DNA of 64,000 bases from the NCBI GenBank assembly GCA_963575745.1, contig CAUYUJ010001338.1, positions 1 through 64,000 of the forward strand, in the 5' to 3' direction. Source of the stretch: Prorocentrum cordatum. Lineage: Eukaryota > Sar > Dinophyceae > Prorocentrales > Prorocentraceae. Position 1 is the first letter of the stretch. Each line of letters opens with the position of its first letter. The notes beneath the pieces were generated by a model. It saw only the letters and a list, made by a program, of their open reading frames with translations, was not told where the DNA came from and did no database searches. This document shows, piece by piece, positions 40,858 to 51,330 of this stretch. A program made the translations under genes and the position numbers.

Positions 40858-41654
40858 GCGGAGGGGGCGCCCGCGGAGGGGATCGGACCCGCAGCAACGA
40901 GCGAGGCGCCCCTCGTCGCGGACGCCGAGGCCCAGAGGTGCCCGCTCCTGCGCGCCAGCAAGGCGTACCACCACCAGCAGGCGGCGCACGGCAGCCGAAC
41001 TCAGCGTGGGACGCCACCGACACCCACTTCGGGCTCGCCCAGCGCGACGTCGACCAGCTGACGAGGATGCCCCTCGACTGGGTGCAGGCGATGGTGCCGG
41101 TGTTGGCTCGCGTGGCCCTGCGCCACGAGGCAGCCATCAACCACCTGGAGGCCGTGACCTACAGGCACGTGCAGATGCCAGCAAAGCACGACGTGATCCA
41201 GGCGATGCAGGTGACAGCCAAGTTCTACGGCAACGAGGCGGCCCGTCTTCGCAAGGATCACAAGGAGGCGATCCAGGCTGGGCAAGACGTCCCAGAGCTG
41301 ACGCAGCTCGGCATCCCGCACCCACACGTCTGGGTCGCTTTGATCGGGGCGCTAGTGGGTCAGGGAGAAAGAATAGAGCAGGCCAATCCACAGAAAATCA
41401 CAGAGTACCGAGACCAGCTTCACCACGAGCGCAGAAGCAACGAGACGCTCGCTCAGGAGGTGAAGCATTGCAGGCTGCAGACGACGTTCGCAGGGGACAA
41501 AGTGAAGTTATACCTAGCGGTTTCGAACACGGACTTGGAGCAGACGGTCGTGAACGCCCTAGTACAATTGGGAGGAGTCCACAAGCACGGGACCCCTCCG
41601 CGGTCCCACAACGCCAGGCTGCTCCAGCTCCACCTGGACGGCCTGGACGACTGA
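40830..41654 (+). pseudogene. LINE-associated C-terminal ORF
   Basis: A further frame, overlapping the zinc-finger frame by about 30 bp, runs to a TGA at 41652-41654. It encodes a basic Pro-rich start, then helices: TPLDW-like MPLDWVQAMVPVLARVALRH, IPHPHVWVALIGALVG, KITEYRDQLHHERRSNETLA and VKLYLAVSNTDLEQTVVNAL. I know similar helical tails from dinoflagellate LINEs, but no enzymatic role. Codon third positions are strongly G/C. Confidence 0.45.
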
Positions 41655-43248
41655 GCGCTGGAGCCGTGGCCAGGAATGCAGATGGACGAAGCAGTATGGG
41701 TGAGACCCCGATTGCTACCAGCTCGAGTCGGATTGGGACCTCATCGACGTTAGTGGGGCCACACAGCTCACAGAGGTACCCCCCCGCAGCTCGATGAGGC
41801 CACGAGGAAGTTCGAGACAGGCCAGTTTATCTTCACTGGCGTCAGGGAGGATCCAGAGGCTATCGCCCAGAACTGAGTCCGACCCCACTGAGCCCTCAGT
41901 GAGCCACTCAGCGCCTGCCGCGGCGGGCAGCCGTCCCCCCCTCCTCCTCGTCTGAAGCCTCTCTCCCCCTCCGAAGCATCTTAGACATTCTGGGATTGAG
42001 ACCTCGGAATCATTAGTTGTTTTTCGTTTTTGTTTTTGTGCCTCTTGTCTTGGGGCGGGTTCTCTCGGACCTCAGCTGGGGATACGCCCCTGGCCTCGCG
42101 GCGCCTGGGGGGAATCTCTTCCAGGGCCCTCTTGGTCCAAACGTCCCTACGGACACCTAGTGCCCCTCCCTGCGACTTTGAACAGGGGGGGGCTTAACCT
42201 CAGGCGGCTTCCTCTCTGCCCGTTTGCGTTCTGCCGCGCCCCTTCCGCTGCTCCCTTGCTTCGCTGGCTCCTCGCTTGCCCCTCCTTGCGTGCTGGCTTG
42301 GCTTGCTGGCTGGTTCCCCTCCTCCCCCTGTCCCCCCCTCTCCTGCGCTGCCTGGGGTTCTTGTGGTTTCGTCTTTAAGTTTTTGTGTCCCCCGCCCCCG
42401 TGGGCCCTGCACCCTACGGCCCAACCCTGCCTTCAAAGCGTGGGTGCCAGCCGTGGTAGGGGGGCGGGTGGGAGCCCCGTGCCACTCGGCCACGCGTGGT
42501 CCTTTTCCTCTCGAGGTTAGAACCACGGCGCCCGCTAGAAGGGAGGTTGACGACGCAATGGTCGGCCAGTCCCCGTGCCTTCTGCCCGTGGCCGATTTCG
42601 AGGATGCCGTCGACACCCCTCTGATGCGCCTGCCGCCGCCTCCTCCTCCTCCTCCTTCCCCTCCCCTTTCCCCTCCCCCTCCCCTTGCCCCGCCTCCCCT
42701 CTGCTTCCTTCGTAACCCCCCATGCCCCTTCCCACCGCCCCTAGCCCCCACCACTCCCCGCGCGCCTTCTGCACGGCGAGAGGGGGCCCGCGGTCTGGGC
42801 CCTGCCTCCTCGCACGCCAAGTTCGCCCCCCCCCCCTGAAGCGGAGGCCCTGGGACAGGCGAGGGGAGGGGCAGCGCGCGGGGAGGGGAAGGCGGGCAAG
42901 GAGGGGGGAAGGATCCCGGCGCGACACCAACGAGGCGAAACTTTATTGCATGGGCGCATCGCCGGGCGCATCGTTTGGCACTGCTTGGCATTGTTTTGCA
43001 TGGGTCGGCACTGTTTGGCATTGTTTGGAAGCCGAGGAACCTCCGTGGACAGACAACGTGCCCCCTCGAGGCGCCTATCTCCTTAACCGAATAGAAATCC
43101 TTTAGGCAAGCCGAATCGGGTAAAGAAACGTGGACACGAATAATCTTCGCTCCCAGGAAAGATGGGACACATGGGAACTGGGGGGAAGACGAACATCCAG
43201 GAAATATGGAACATGTGGGGGATCCTGAGAATTGTGTATGTATTCTTT
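41655..43248. other. LINE 3' flank and non-coding stretch
   Basis: It starts with the likely LINE 3' untranslated region. At 42985-43035 TTTGGCA(C/T)TG(C/T) repeats are the inverse of those at 12785-12870. I see no gene; open frames here are GC artefacts. Confidence 0.45.
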
Positions 43249-44065
43249 TGTGTGTGAATGTGTGTGTGTGTGAATGTGTGTGTGAATGTGTGTGAATGTG
43301 TGTGATTGTGTGTGAATGTGTGTGACTGTGTGTGAATGTGTGTGATTGTGTGTGAATGTGTGTGACTGTGTGTGAATGTGTGCGAATGTGTTGTGTGGGT
43401 TGTGTGGGTTGTGTGGGTTGTATGGGTTGTGTGGGTTGTGTGTGGGTTGTGTGAGTAGTGTGGGTTGTGTGATTGTGTGTAATGTGTTGTGTGCTGTGTG
43501 TGTGTGTTGTGTGTGTTGCGTGTGTTGTGTGTGTGCTGTGTGCTGTGTGTGTTGTGTGTGTTGTGTGTTGTGTGTGTTGTGTTTGTGCTGTGGGTTCTGT
43601 GTGTGTGCTGCGTGTGTTGTGTGATGTGCGTGTTGTGTGTGTGTTTTGTGTGGGTTGTGGGTTGTGTGTGTTGTGTGTGTTGTGTGTGTTGTGTGTATTG
43701 TGTGTTGTGTGTGTATTGTGTATGTGTTGTGTGTTGTGTGTTGTGTGTTGTGTGTGTTGTGTGTGTTGTGTGTGCGTGTGTGCGTGCATGCGTGTAGGCG
43801 TGTGGGCGTGTGTGTGCGTGTGGGCGTGGGCGTTGGCGTGGGCGTGTGCGTGTGCGTGTGCGTGTGAGTGGGCGTGTGCGTGTGCGTGTGGTGCGCGTGC
43901 GCGTGTGCGTGCGCGTGCGCAGATGCGTGTGCGTGCGCGTATGCGTATGCGTGTGCGCGTGTGCGCGTGTGCGCGTGTGCGCGTGTGCGCGTGTGCGCGT
44001 GTGTGCGAGTGTGAGCGTGTGCGTGCGTGCGCGTGTGCGTGTGTGCGTGTGTATGTGCGTGGTGT
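43249..44065. repeat. Long TG/TGTGTTG/GCGTG repeat
   Basis: About 815 bp of TG-rich sequence that changes along its length: GTGTGAATGTGTGTG, then TGTGTTGTGTG, then GTGTGCGCGTG. The Val/Cys-rich (+) and His/Thr-rich (-) frames over 200-500 codons are artefacts. Alternating purine-pyrimidine DNA of this kind can adopt Z-form. Confidence 0.95.
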
Positions 44066-44126
44066 TGGGCGCCTTGAGGTGGGTTAAGACCTCCTCCCCG
44101 CGTGTGTCGCCACCCCTTTTCTGGAC

Positions 44127-44296
44127 ATGATCACGTCGCAAAAGTTTAGGGCGGAGGTTTCGCCGTTTTCGGCCTCTGGAGGCCCCCGCCAGGCCGCAGG
44201 ACAGTCAGCAGAACGATTCAGGAGGAAAACGGGTCCCCGGGGAAGCGGTCGGGATTTCCGAGGGCCGCGCATTGAAAACATCGGGACGTCGCGAAT
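44127..44296 (+). mobile_element. Family X2 inverted-repeat element
   Basis: Left end ATGATCACGTCGCAAAAG, core with GATTCAGGAGGAAAACGGGT, then CCCCGGGGAAGCGGTC, right end CATCGGGACGTCGCGAATG. It is followed 38 bp later by an X1 copy in the opposite orientation. Confidence 0.7.
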
Positions 44297-44333
44297 GGTG
44301 AGTCGGGTCGAACCTTTCTCGGTCGTCGACATC

Positions 44334-44524
44334 CCCAGACCCCCGACGTCGTGATTTTTCCACAGCGTCGACCCCCAGAGGTCTGGATCCCTTCCCTGGG
44401 GCCGGTTTTTCATCCTGAGTCGTTTGTTGACGGCCCCGAGGCCTGGTGAGGCCCCCGGAGGCCGAAAATAATGCAGAACAGCCCGCCGTGAATGAGTTTT
44501 TCTCGCAGCGCGAGGGGGGTCTGA
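44334..44524 (-). mobile_element. Family X1 inverted-repeat element
   Basis: A 191-bp element between CCCAGACCCCC (44334-44344) and GGGGGGTCTGA (44514-44524), with inverted core GGGGCCGGTTTTTCATCCTG, then AGTCGTTTGTTGACGG. Confidence 0.8.
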
Positions 44525-44650
44525 CTCCCCGAGCCCAGAGAGGCGCGCGCAGACCACCCGCTCGCCCGTGCCCCCGCCCCGGCGAGCAGACGTGCGCGAA
44601 GCTCGGCCTGGGGCCGCCCGGTGGCAGAGGCCGCCGCGAGAGTGTCGCCC

Positions 44651-44884
44651 AGGCCTCCCCAGGTGGGGTCGAAGCAGTGCGGGGTCGGAGGACCGCGCCG
44701 CGTCGCGGTGCGGCTCGATGCGCGGCTCGATGTGCTTCGGTCGGAGCAGGTGGGGTCGGAGCGGGTGGGGTCGGAGCAGGTGGGGTCGGCGATGCGGCTC
44801 GATGCGCGGCTCGATGTGCTTCACGTCCACGTCGCCGATGCATCGGCGATGCGGCGCGATCCACCGACACCATCTGGGAGGCCT
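44651..44884. mobile_element. Family W hairpin element, copy 2
   Basis: A 234-bp element with perfect 9-bp ends AGGCCTCCC (44651-44659) and GGGAGGCCT (44876-44884). The interior has GGGTCGGAGCNGGTGGGGTC repeats and GCCGATGCATCGGCGATGCG. Related to 21868-22061. Confidence 0.7.
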
Positions 44885-44977
44885 CCAGTGTCGGCCCAGG
44901 CCCCGATGGCTCGGGCCTGGGCAGAGCCCTTCTCGGAGAGAAAGGGCCCAGACATGCTCGCGTCGTGGAAACATGCT

Positions 44978-45062
44978 CCTCCTCCTTCTTCTCCTCCTCC
45001 TCCTCCTCCTCCTCCTCCTCATCCTCATCCTCATCCTCCTCCTCCTCCTCCTCCTCCTCCTG
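44978..45062 (+). repeat. CTC microsatellite
   Basis: CTC repeats with a short (TCCTCA)n middle. Confidence 0.9.
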
Positions 45063-45102
45063 ATCCCCCTCCCCCTCCTCCCCCTCAGACATGCACCCCC
45101 TG

Positions 45103-45271
45103 ACATGATCGCGTCGTAAAGATTTCAGGACGGACGTGTTTCGCCGTTTGCGGCCTCCGGGGGCCCTTGCCGGGCCTCTCGGGACGGTCAAGAAGCGACT
45201 CGGGGTGAAAGCCGGTCCCTGGGAAAGCGTTGGGACGTGCGGGGGCCCCGCACTGACACATCAGGACGTCG
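45103..45271 (+). mobile_element. Family X2 inverted-repeat element
   Basis: Left end ACATGATCGCGTCGTAAAGA, core CGGGACGGTCAAGAAGCGAC, then TCGGGGTGAAAGCCGG, right end CACATCAGGACGTCGCATG. The outer bases ACATG(AT)CGCGTCGT and their inverse at the right end are imperfect terminal repeats. Confidence 0.7.
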
Positions 45272-45297
45272 CATGTTTTGGGGAGGAGGAAGGCAGA

Positions 45298-45412
45298 GGG
45301 ACCTTGAGGTCTGGGCGTCGCAGGCTGTTCACACCGGGCGCTCTCGCCAAGGCTCGGGCCACGGGACCTTCACATATCGACCCAGCTCGAAGAACGCCGC
45401 AGGGGGGTCGAG
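45298..45412. mobile_element. Family Y element, partial
   Basis: GGGACCTTGAGGTCTGGGCG, then CTCGGGCCACGGGACCTTCA, then CCAGCTCGAAGAACGCCGCA: diverged Y sequence without clean ends. Confidence 0.45.
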
Positions 45413-45521
45413 GCTTGGGGCTTTTCGCCATGCTGCAGATGCTGTTCGCGACGGCGGAACTCGGGGGAGCTGGGGTGCAGGAGGGGGAGACAGTCAACCC
45501 GCACAGGAAGGATGGGCACTC

Positions 45522-45606
45522 CTCCTCCTCCTCCTCCTCCTCCTCCTCCTCCTCCTCCTCCTCCTCCTCCTCCTCCTCCTCCTCCTCCTCCTCCTCCTCC
45601 CCCTCT
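45522..45606 (+). repeat. Pure CTC microsatellite
   Basis: An uninterrupted run of about 27 CTC units. Confidence 0.95.
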
Positions 45607-45811
45607 TCCGAGCGGCGAACGCGTCTGTCCGCGCGCCCGAGCACTTGATCGGGAGCGGGCGCAACCCCCCAACCCCGGAACCACCGCACCGCTCAGCGGT
45701 GATTGGTCCTGGACCTTCCCAGAAGGTACCCTGCATCCTTGCCTCCTCGGTCCATCCTTGGCCACTCTCGTTAGCCGCGCCCCGCTCGAGAAGCGTCCAA
45801 CTGCTGACCTT

Positions 45812-46016
45812 CCCAGACCCCCCACGTCGTGACTCTTTCGCAACGTCGACCCCTGAGGTCTGGACCCCTTCCCCAGGGCCGGTTTTTCATCCGCAGTTGT
45901 TTTTTGACGGTCCAGGGGCTCGGTGAGGGCCCCGGGAGGCCGAAAATAGCAACAACAACAAAAAACAAAAACGAAAAAAACGTCGTGATGTTTGTCACAA
46001 CGCGAGGGGGTCTGGG
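45812..46016 (-). mobile_element. Family X1 inverted-repeat element
   Basis: CCCAGACCCCC(C) at 45812-45823 and GGGGGTCTGGG at 46006-46016, core inverted. TT precedes and TT follows the element, a possible 2-bp target duplication that could also be chance. A CAACAACAAAAAACAAAAAC insertion lengthens it to 205 bp. Confidence 0.8.
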
Positions 46017-46181
46017 TTCCAAGGTCCTTGCATCCTTATCGTGCGTCCTTATAATAATTTTGCCAGCGGCGCGGGCTTTCGCGCGCGGCGCCCCGGCTTT
46101 GGAGCTGGCCGGGGTGGGGTCCCGACGCGGCCCAGCGCTGGCTCCAGCCAGGCCAGCAGGAGATGGGGCGGGCTCGAGGTT

Positions 46182-46366
46182 CCCAGACCCTTTCGCGATG
46201 TGAAAAATTCACGACGGGCTGTTTTTCATTCTTTTCGGCCTCCAGGGGCCCTCACCGGGCCCCGGGACCGTCAAAAACGACTCAGGATGAAAAACCGGTC
46301 CCGGGGAAGGGGTCCAGACCTCTGAGGGTCGACGTTGTGAAGTAGTCACGACGTCGGGGGTCTGGA
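46182..46366 (+). mobile_element. Family X1 inverted-repeat element
   Basis: CCCAGACCC (46182-46190) against GGGGGTCTGG (46356-46365), with core CCGGGACCGTCAAAAACGAC, then TCAGGATGAAAAACCGGTCC. It lies 165 bp after an X1 copy of opposite orientation. Confidence 0.8.
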
Positions 46367-47608
46367 TTCTGGGCTCGAGATGTCATGGGTTCCACGACCG
46401 CCAAAAACGGACACAGGTATGGACATTGCAGCAGATGGATGTCGGGAGGGGCCTCGTGACCGATTTTGAGCGGATGTGCCTTCATCCACCCACGACCAAT
46501 TTTCTCGGGGCCCAGCCAGCTCGGACACCCCGGCCGCCTCCAACCCTGGCCAAGTACGTGACACTCTCGCAGGTGATCTGGCGCGCCCTGCTCCGTCTCA
46601 CGGCGTCGCCGATCCCGGCGTGTCCAGCCCACGACGCCAGGGTCTTGCTGGGTTCCGGCTTCTCACAGCCAGCGTCGCCGATCGGAATCCCCGCCGTGTA
46701 GCAGAAGATGTCGCGGCTCCGCTTCCCCCTGCAGCGGACGATGATGGCAACCACGTTCGCGCACCCGCGTCGCCGATTCCCGCTTTTGCAGCTGAGACTG
46801 TTGGGCTCCGCCAGTCGCGCGTGCCTTCTTGAGTACACTGGTCCCGGCCAGCGGGCGGGGGTCGTGGGGGCGGGCTGGGCTGGGCTGAGCCACCCACGCG
46901 CTTTTTGGCACTTCTTGTGGCTCCCGAGGTTGGCCTGGAGAGACGGCTACCAGGTTGGGATGATGGGGCTAGGAGAAAGGCTCATATCGTTCGTGTTAGC
47001 TCGCACGATGCCCGGGCTTACCACACAGCCGCGCCCTGCAATTATCCTCCCAACCCCTTCCCCGCAGCTCAATGGTTGCCTCTTTCTCAGTGGCCTCTCG
47101 CAGTCCCCGGCCCCCGCCGTTTGTGCAAGGGGGTCATCGGGCTCGGGCTGGCCTTCGCCGTCTGTTACAAAAAACAGAACAACACAAAAGCGGTTGTCAC
47201 AACCTGTTGTCCCAAGGCCATTTTTTGTTTGTTTGTGATAACCGTTCTTTTTTTGACAACCGTTTTTTTGTGACAACCGGTTTGTTTTGTGTATCCCCCG
47301 ACTGCTTGCCGCCGCGAGTGCTCGGCCGCGCCCGCACCGTCGGCCGCGGCGCCGTGCCTGCGCGGCTGCGCGTGGGCTGCTGCCGCAGGACGGCGACGTG
47401 CCGCGGCGGGGTTCCGCGCGGCTTCCTATGCACACGGTTCATTTCTAGTTCTTCGAAAGTGTTTTGGTTCTCTGGGGGGCCAAGATCCGTTCTTAATGTC
47501 TAATGGTTCTATCTTGGGTCTCTTCCTGGCCAATAGGGGGCCAGGAACAATCAGAAACGAGCACAATTAGAAATGAGCACGATTACAAATGAACGACGTG
47601 TAGCCCTG
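46367..47608. other. Non-coding stretch with GTCGCCGAT repeats
   Basis: GCGTCGCCGAT occurs at about 46607, 46673 and 46769. Read on -, 46540-46830 gives an open frame with G/C-rich third positions (FCYTAGIPIGDAGCEKPEPS), but the repeats explain part of it and I recognise no family. A pyrimidine-CAG signal lies near 47065. Bases 47165-47285 hold AACAACACAAAAG/GTTGTTTTTTGACAACCG short inverted pieces. Confidence 0.35.
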
Positions 47609-47986
47609 CCCCGAGATCCTGACGTTGCAATCTCTTCACAACTCGGGGGCGGCCAAGAGGGGGGTGATGACTGGGGGGGGGCGGATATCATGCCGCGGGC
47701 CATGATGCTTCCCCTGATGTCGTGGCGCCTCTTCTTGTTTCATTACTTCCCTGGCCCTCCCTTGGGCCGCGCACATGCCGCCGGCCATGATTTGCGTCCC
47801 CCCCTTGGACGCCCCCTCTCGGCCGCCCCCGAACAACTGGCGTGTTCGCTCCACTTCGGGGCCCGGGACCCCCGCAGATCGATCCGGCTCGAAAACAGAT
47901 GCAGAAAGGTGGGCTCCGGGGCTCCGTGTTTTTTGTTGTTGCAATTTTGCGATGTTGCAATGTTTTGGCAACGTCGGATCTCAGGG
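47609..47986. mobile_element. Family Y inverted-repeat element, long copy
   Basis: CCCCGAGATCC (47609-47619) and GGATCTCAGGG (47976-47986) bound 378 bp. The right 140 bp is typical Y sequence (GGGACCCCCGCAGATCGATC, then CGGCTCGAAAACAGATGCAG); the left part contains an unrelated insertion. Confidence 0.7.
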
Positions 47987-49290
47987 GGGTGCACCGCTCC
48001 CCCGCCCCCCCTGCGCCCGAATCGCGAGTCTGGGGCCACTGCACGTCTGGGCATCCGGCATCAGCTTGCCTCCTTCGCCTTCCGAGGTTGCGCAGAGAAA
48101 GAAGCACTCCCTGGGGCACTGCAGGGATCAGGAGGGGAACAAACACACAGACACAATTAATCGTCGATTCCCAAGGAAAATATGGGAAAATATGGGAAGT
48201 GGGGGGGGAGACACAAACCCAGAACATATGGGAAAATATGGGGAATCTGTTTATTCGTGTGTATTTATTTGTGTGTCCTGGGGCCCCTTTAAGGGAGCCC
48301 CCCTCACCCCCCGGCACACGCCGCGCGCCCCACGCTCAGAAGCGTGCGCCGAAGGGCCCGCCACAAGTCGCGCACCTTCAAGATGGCTCCCGCGGGCGGG
48401 GCCGTCCCCAGGCTGGCTTGAGAAACTCGCATGCTGCTGGGCGCGGCGAGCATACGACAGGAACCGCCAGATGGGAGGAGGAGGGGCGGAGGAGGAGGAG
48501 GAGGAGGAGGAGGAGGAGGAGGAGGAGGAGGAGGAGGAGGAGGAGGAGGAGGAGGAGGAGGGGGAGGGGGAGGGGAGGGGAGGAGGAGGAGGAGGAGGAG
48601 GGAGGAGGAGGAGGAGGAGGAGGAGGAGAACGAGGGAGGGTGGAGGGGCAGGAGGGGGGTTGGGGAGGTGGGAATCGAGGCGAGGGAGGTGACGGGGGAT
48701 GATCGCCGCCGCGTTCTCCTCCCTCTTGTCCTTCCGGTCGCAGACTGGAGGGGGGGCTGGACGCAAGGACGTGGGGGTGAGGGGATGGTTTTGAGGCCCG
48801 ACTCGCCCTGGAGCGGTCGCTCAAATCCCAGAGGATAGGGAAGGGAGAGCGAAGGGGGAACGAGAAAGGGAGAGAAAGGCGAGAGCATGAAGTGGAGGTG
48901 AAGCGAGTGAGAGAGAGAGATAACACAATAAATAGAACAGTGCAAAGAAAGGGGCTATAGAAAGGGAGAAGTCGAGGATACATATGTATCTATATATGTA
49001 TAGATACATACATACACACACGCACGTGCCTATATATATATATATGTATATATACACACATGCACGCATGCATACAATAATACACATATACAGATGTGCA
49101 CATGGAAGGGGAATACATATATCTCTCTATATATATATATATAGACAGAGACAACAGATCACATCGTATGACACTGAATATCCGATGCATTTGTGACCTG
49201 AGGGGGGGAGGGGCGATGGTTGGCGTGGGCTGGCCTGGAGGGTTGGCATGAGTTTTGGCCGCGGTTGTTATTCGATTAGTTATTATTATT
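47987..49290. repeat. Spacer, GGA tract and AT-rich patch
   Basis: No gene at 47987-48475. Bases 48476-48632 are a (GGA)n tract, purine on the + strand and so opposite to most tracts here. Bases 48970-49145 are TATATGTATA-rich. Long frames here are artefacts. Confidence 0.75.
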
Positions 49291-49297
49291 ATCGTAA

Positions 49298-49397
49298 CGC
49301 ATAGGGTGTGCCCATGTATATAAACATACATACATACGTACATACATACATACATACTACATACATACATACATACATACATACATACATACATACA

Positions 49398-49430
<33 letters not shown>

Positions 49431-49438
49431 CCTATGCG
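49298..49438. repeat. (ATAC)n microsatellite framed by an inverted octamer, left of DIRS-like element 1
   Basis: CGCATAGG (49298-49305) and CCTATGCG (49431-49438) enclose about 110 bp of ATAC repeat. The first ATG of the ORF1 frame lies in the right octamer. A second (ATAC)n tract lies beyond the other end of the retroelement (55651-55819). Confidence 0.75.
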
Positions 49439-51330
49439 TGCATGTCTTTCCTCATCCCGTCACGAGTCCTGGCCGTCGATGTTAGATCGCTTCCGTTGGT
49501 TTTTGGGCTCAAGAGTTTACACCAAGGCAGTGCGTATGGATTACTGGCTCCCTGCCGCCCAGTACTTTTTGCAGGGAGCGTTCGCCGATCTCCTGGGCAG
49601 CAACCTGCAGAGGTGCCCACCAGTCCACGTTCCTTCGTGCCCTGCCATACCGAGCTGTGTGTGCCCGCCTTGCCCTGGCTGTCCGACGTGTCCCGGGGGC
49701 TCCCCCGCTCCCGCCACGCCTTCGGCGAACGGCGGGGGCAGCAGCGAACCGAGACAGCCCTCCTCCGTCTGGTCTGTGGTGCTGGTGAGTGAGGCTCTCC
49801 TGCTGGTCCTGGCGCTGGCCTACGGCGCTCTGTCGTGGAACCGTGTCGGGCTGATGTGCTGCCGCCGCAGGGCTGGCCGTGCAGAACGTGGAACCAGTGG
49901 GAGCAGCACCTCATGGGATGCTCCAGGGAACGTCGGTGCACTACGAAGGAGAGCAAATGTGGCACCAGCGTCTGTTCCAGGGCGACGGGGGTGGACTCGA
50001 TTGGAGAGATTCACTGAGTGGATGGTGTTCATCTGTGCGGTGGTCAATGACATCTATGAGGAAGGTTACTCACGCCAGGGGAGAGACATCGCTGCGGTGA
50101 GGTTCGCACAAGATCGCGCTGCCCTCCCTCCAGGCGGCGGTGCCGTCAACTCGTACAGGTTCGGATGGAACCGCACGGTGGCGCAGATGCAGCAGATCGA
50201 CCAGACTGCGCTGGACTACGGCACCGCCGCTCTGGCCGCCGACCACCTGCGCCTGCGGCTGCCTGTGCCGGGCGGGCCTTTCGCCGTCCCGCTGACCTTC
50301 GGTCCCGCAGGGGGCGTTGGGCCTGGCGCGGGCGCTGGGCTAGCCGCCGCAGGCGCTGCGGCCCCAACGGCCGCGGCGCTGGCCGCCCCAGCGGTGTGGC
50401 CCGCTGGCGCCCTGGCCGTGCCTCCCCCCGCTGGCGGAGCGGCCCCAGGCGGCGCAGCCGCGGCTGGTCCGGGGGCTGCGGCCACGGCGGCTGGAGCGGC
50501 GGTGTGGGTGCTGATCGAGTCGACCTCGGCGAGCCAGCGCGGTACAGTTGTGGCCCCGCCCGCTGGCGCGCACCTCCGCGGGGCCGCCAGCTTGATGCCG
50601 CTGGCTGATGGGACGCGGGTGGCCATCCGCTCGATCTCCGAGCCCGCGCAGATCTACGCGGGGAGGGAGGCCGCTTCCGACGCCAGGCTGACGTGGAACA
50701 TCGTCGCGAACCCAGCGGTTCTGAGCGGCAGGCTCTCGAGGCAGTGGCGCGGTGCTGTGGCCTACTTCACAGGAATCGTTCGTGGACTGGCACTGTCCTG
50801 GCTCCCGCATGTCCTTCTGGCGCTGTCAGTTCATAGACCGACGCCAGGGCGGTCCGCTCGACCGCCTCAGGTTCTGGAGGCTCGGCTCTGGGCTGTCGAC
50901 CGAGGACTACGGAGGCGGCGACTACGAGGCAAATGCGCGGGCCATCTACACCCTCTCCTACTGGGGCGGCCTCGACGTGCCGAACCCGACGGATGTAGAG
51001 CAGATGTTCAGGACGTGCTTGACGTATGAGCACGTGTACGACATGGGTCGAGATCCCCACCTCAGCGCGCCCCCTGTCGGAGACGGAGGCGACGAGGGGA
51101 ACGACAAGAAAAAGGTCCGAGGCCGTGGACATGGCGGTGGACGCCAGGTCCTGCTGAGCTTCGGGTTCATCAACGATTGCACCGTCTTCACGGGTCTCCC
51201 TCGAGGCCATGGGGAGAGCATGATCTGCCCCTTGCTCCTCGAGCACGTGGCGAAGGAGGTGGAGATGGGCGCTTGGGTGCTGAAGCAAGTTTGCAAGGCC
51301 CGCGAGGGGCCGCGGGCCTTGCAGTCATGA
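49434..51330 (+). pseudogene. DIRS-like element 1, ORF1 (Cys/Pro-rich, membrane segment)
   Basis: The main frame runs from ATG 49434 (or 49479) to about 50790 and continues after a frameshift to TGA 51328-51330. In order it shows a Cys/Pro-rich segment (NLQRCPPVHVPSCPAIPSCV, then CPPCPGCPTCPGG), a hydrophobic membrane-like helix (VWSVVLVSEALLLVLALAYG), an Ala/Gly/Pro-rich middle, and ARAIYTLSYWGGLDVPNPTD...VFTGLPRGHGESMICPLLLE, then HVAKEV. The end corresponds to that of element 2 ORF1 (MGTGESRGLLMASPELPEQI). I know this Cys/Pro-plus-membrane layout from dinoflagellate DIRS-type ORF1; its role is unknown, perhaps gag-like. TGA overlaps the next ATG as ATGA (51327-51330). Confidence 0.55.

Noticed and set aside
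42200-44141. Long His/Thr-rich - frames and Val/Cys-rich + frames
   Set aside because: Translations of the TG repeat in different frames.
46540-46830. Minus-strand exon (FCYTAGIPIGDAGCEKPEPS region)
   Set aside because: G/C third positions fit, but GCGTCGCCGAT repeats underlie it and both strands stay open; too weak to call.
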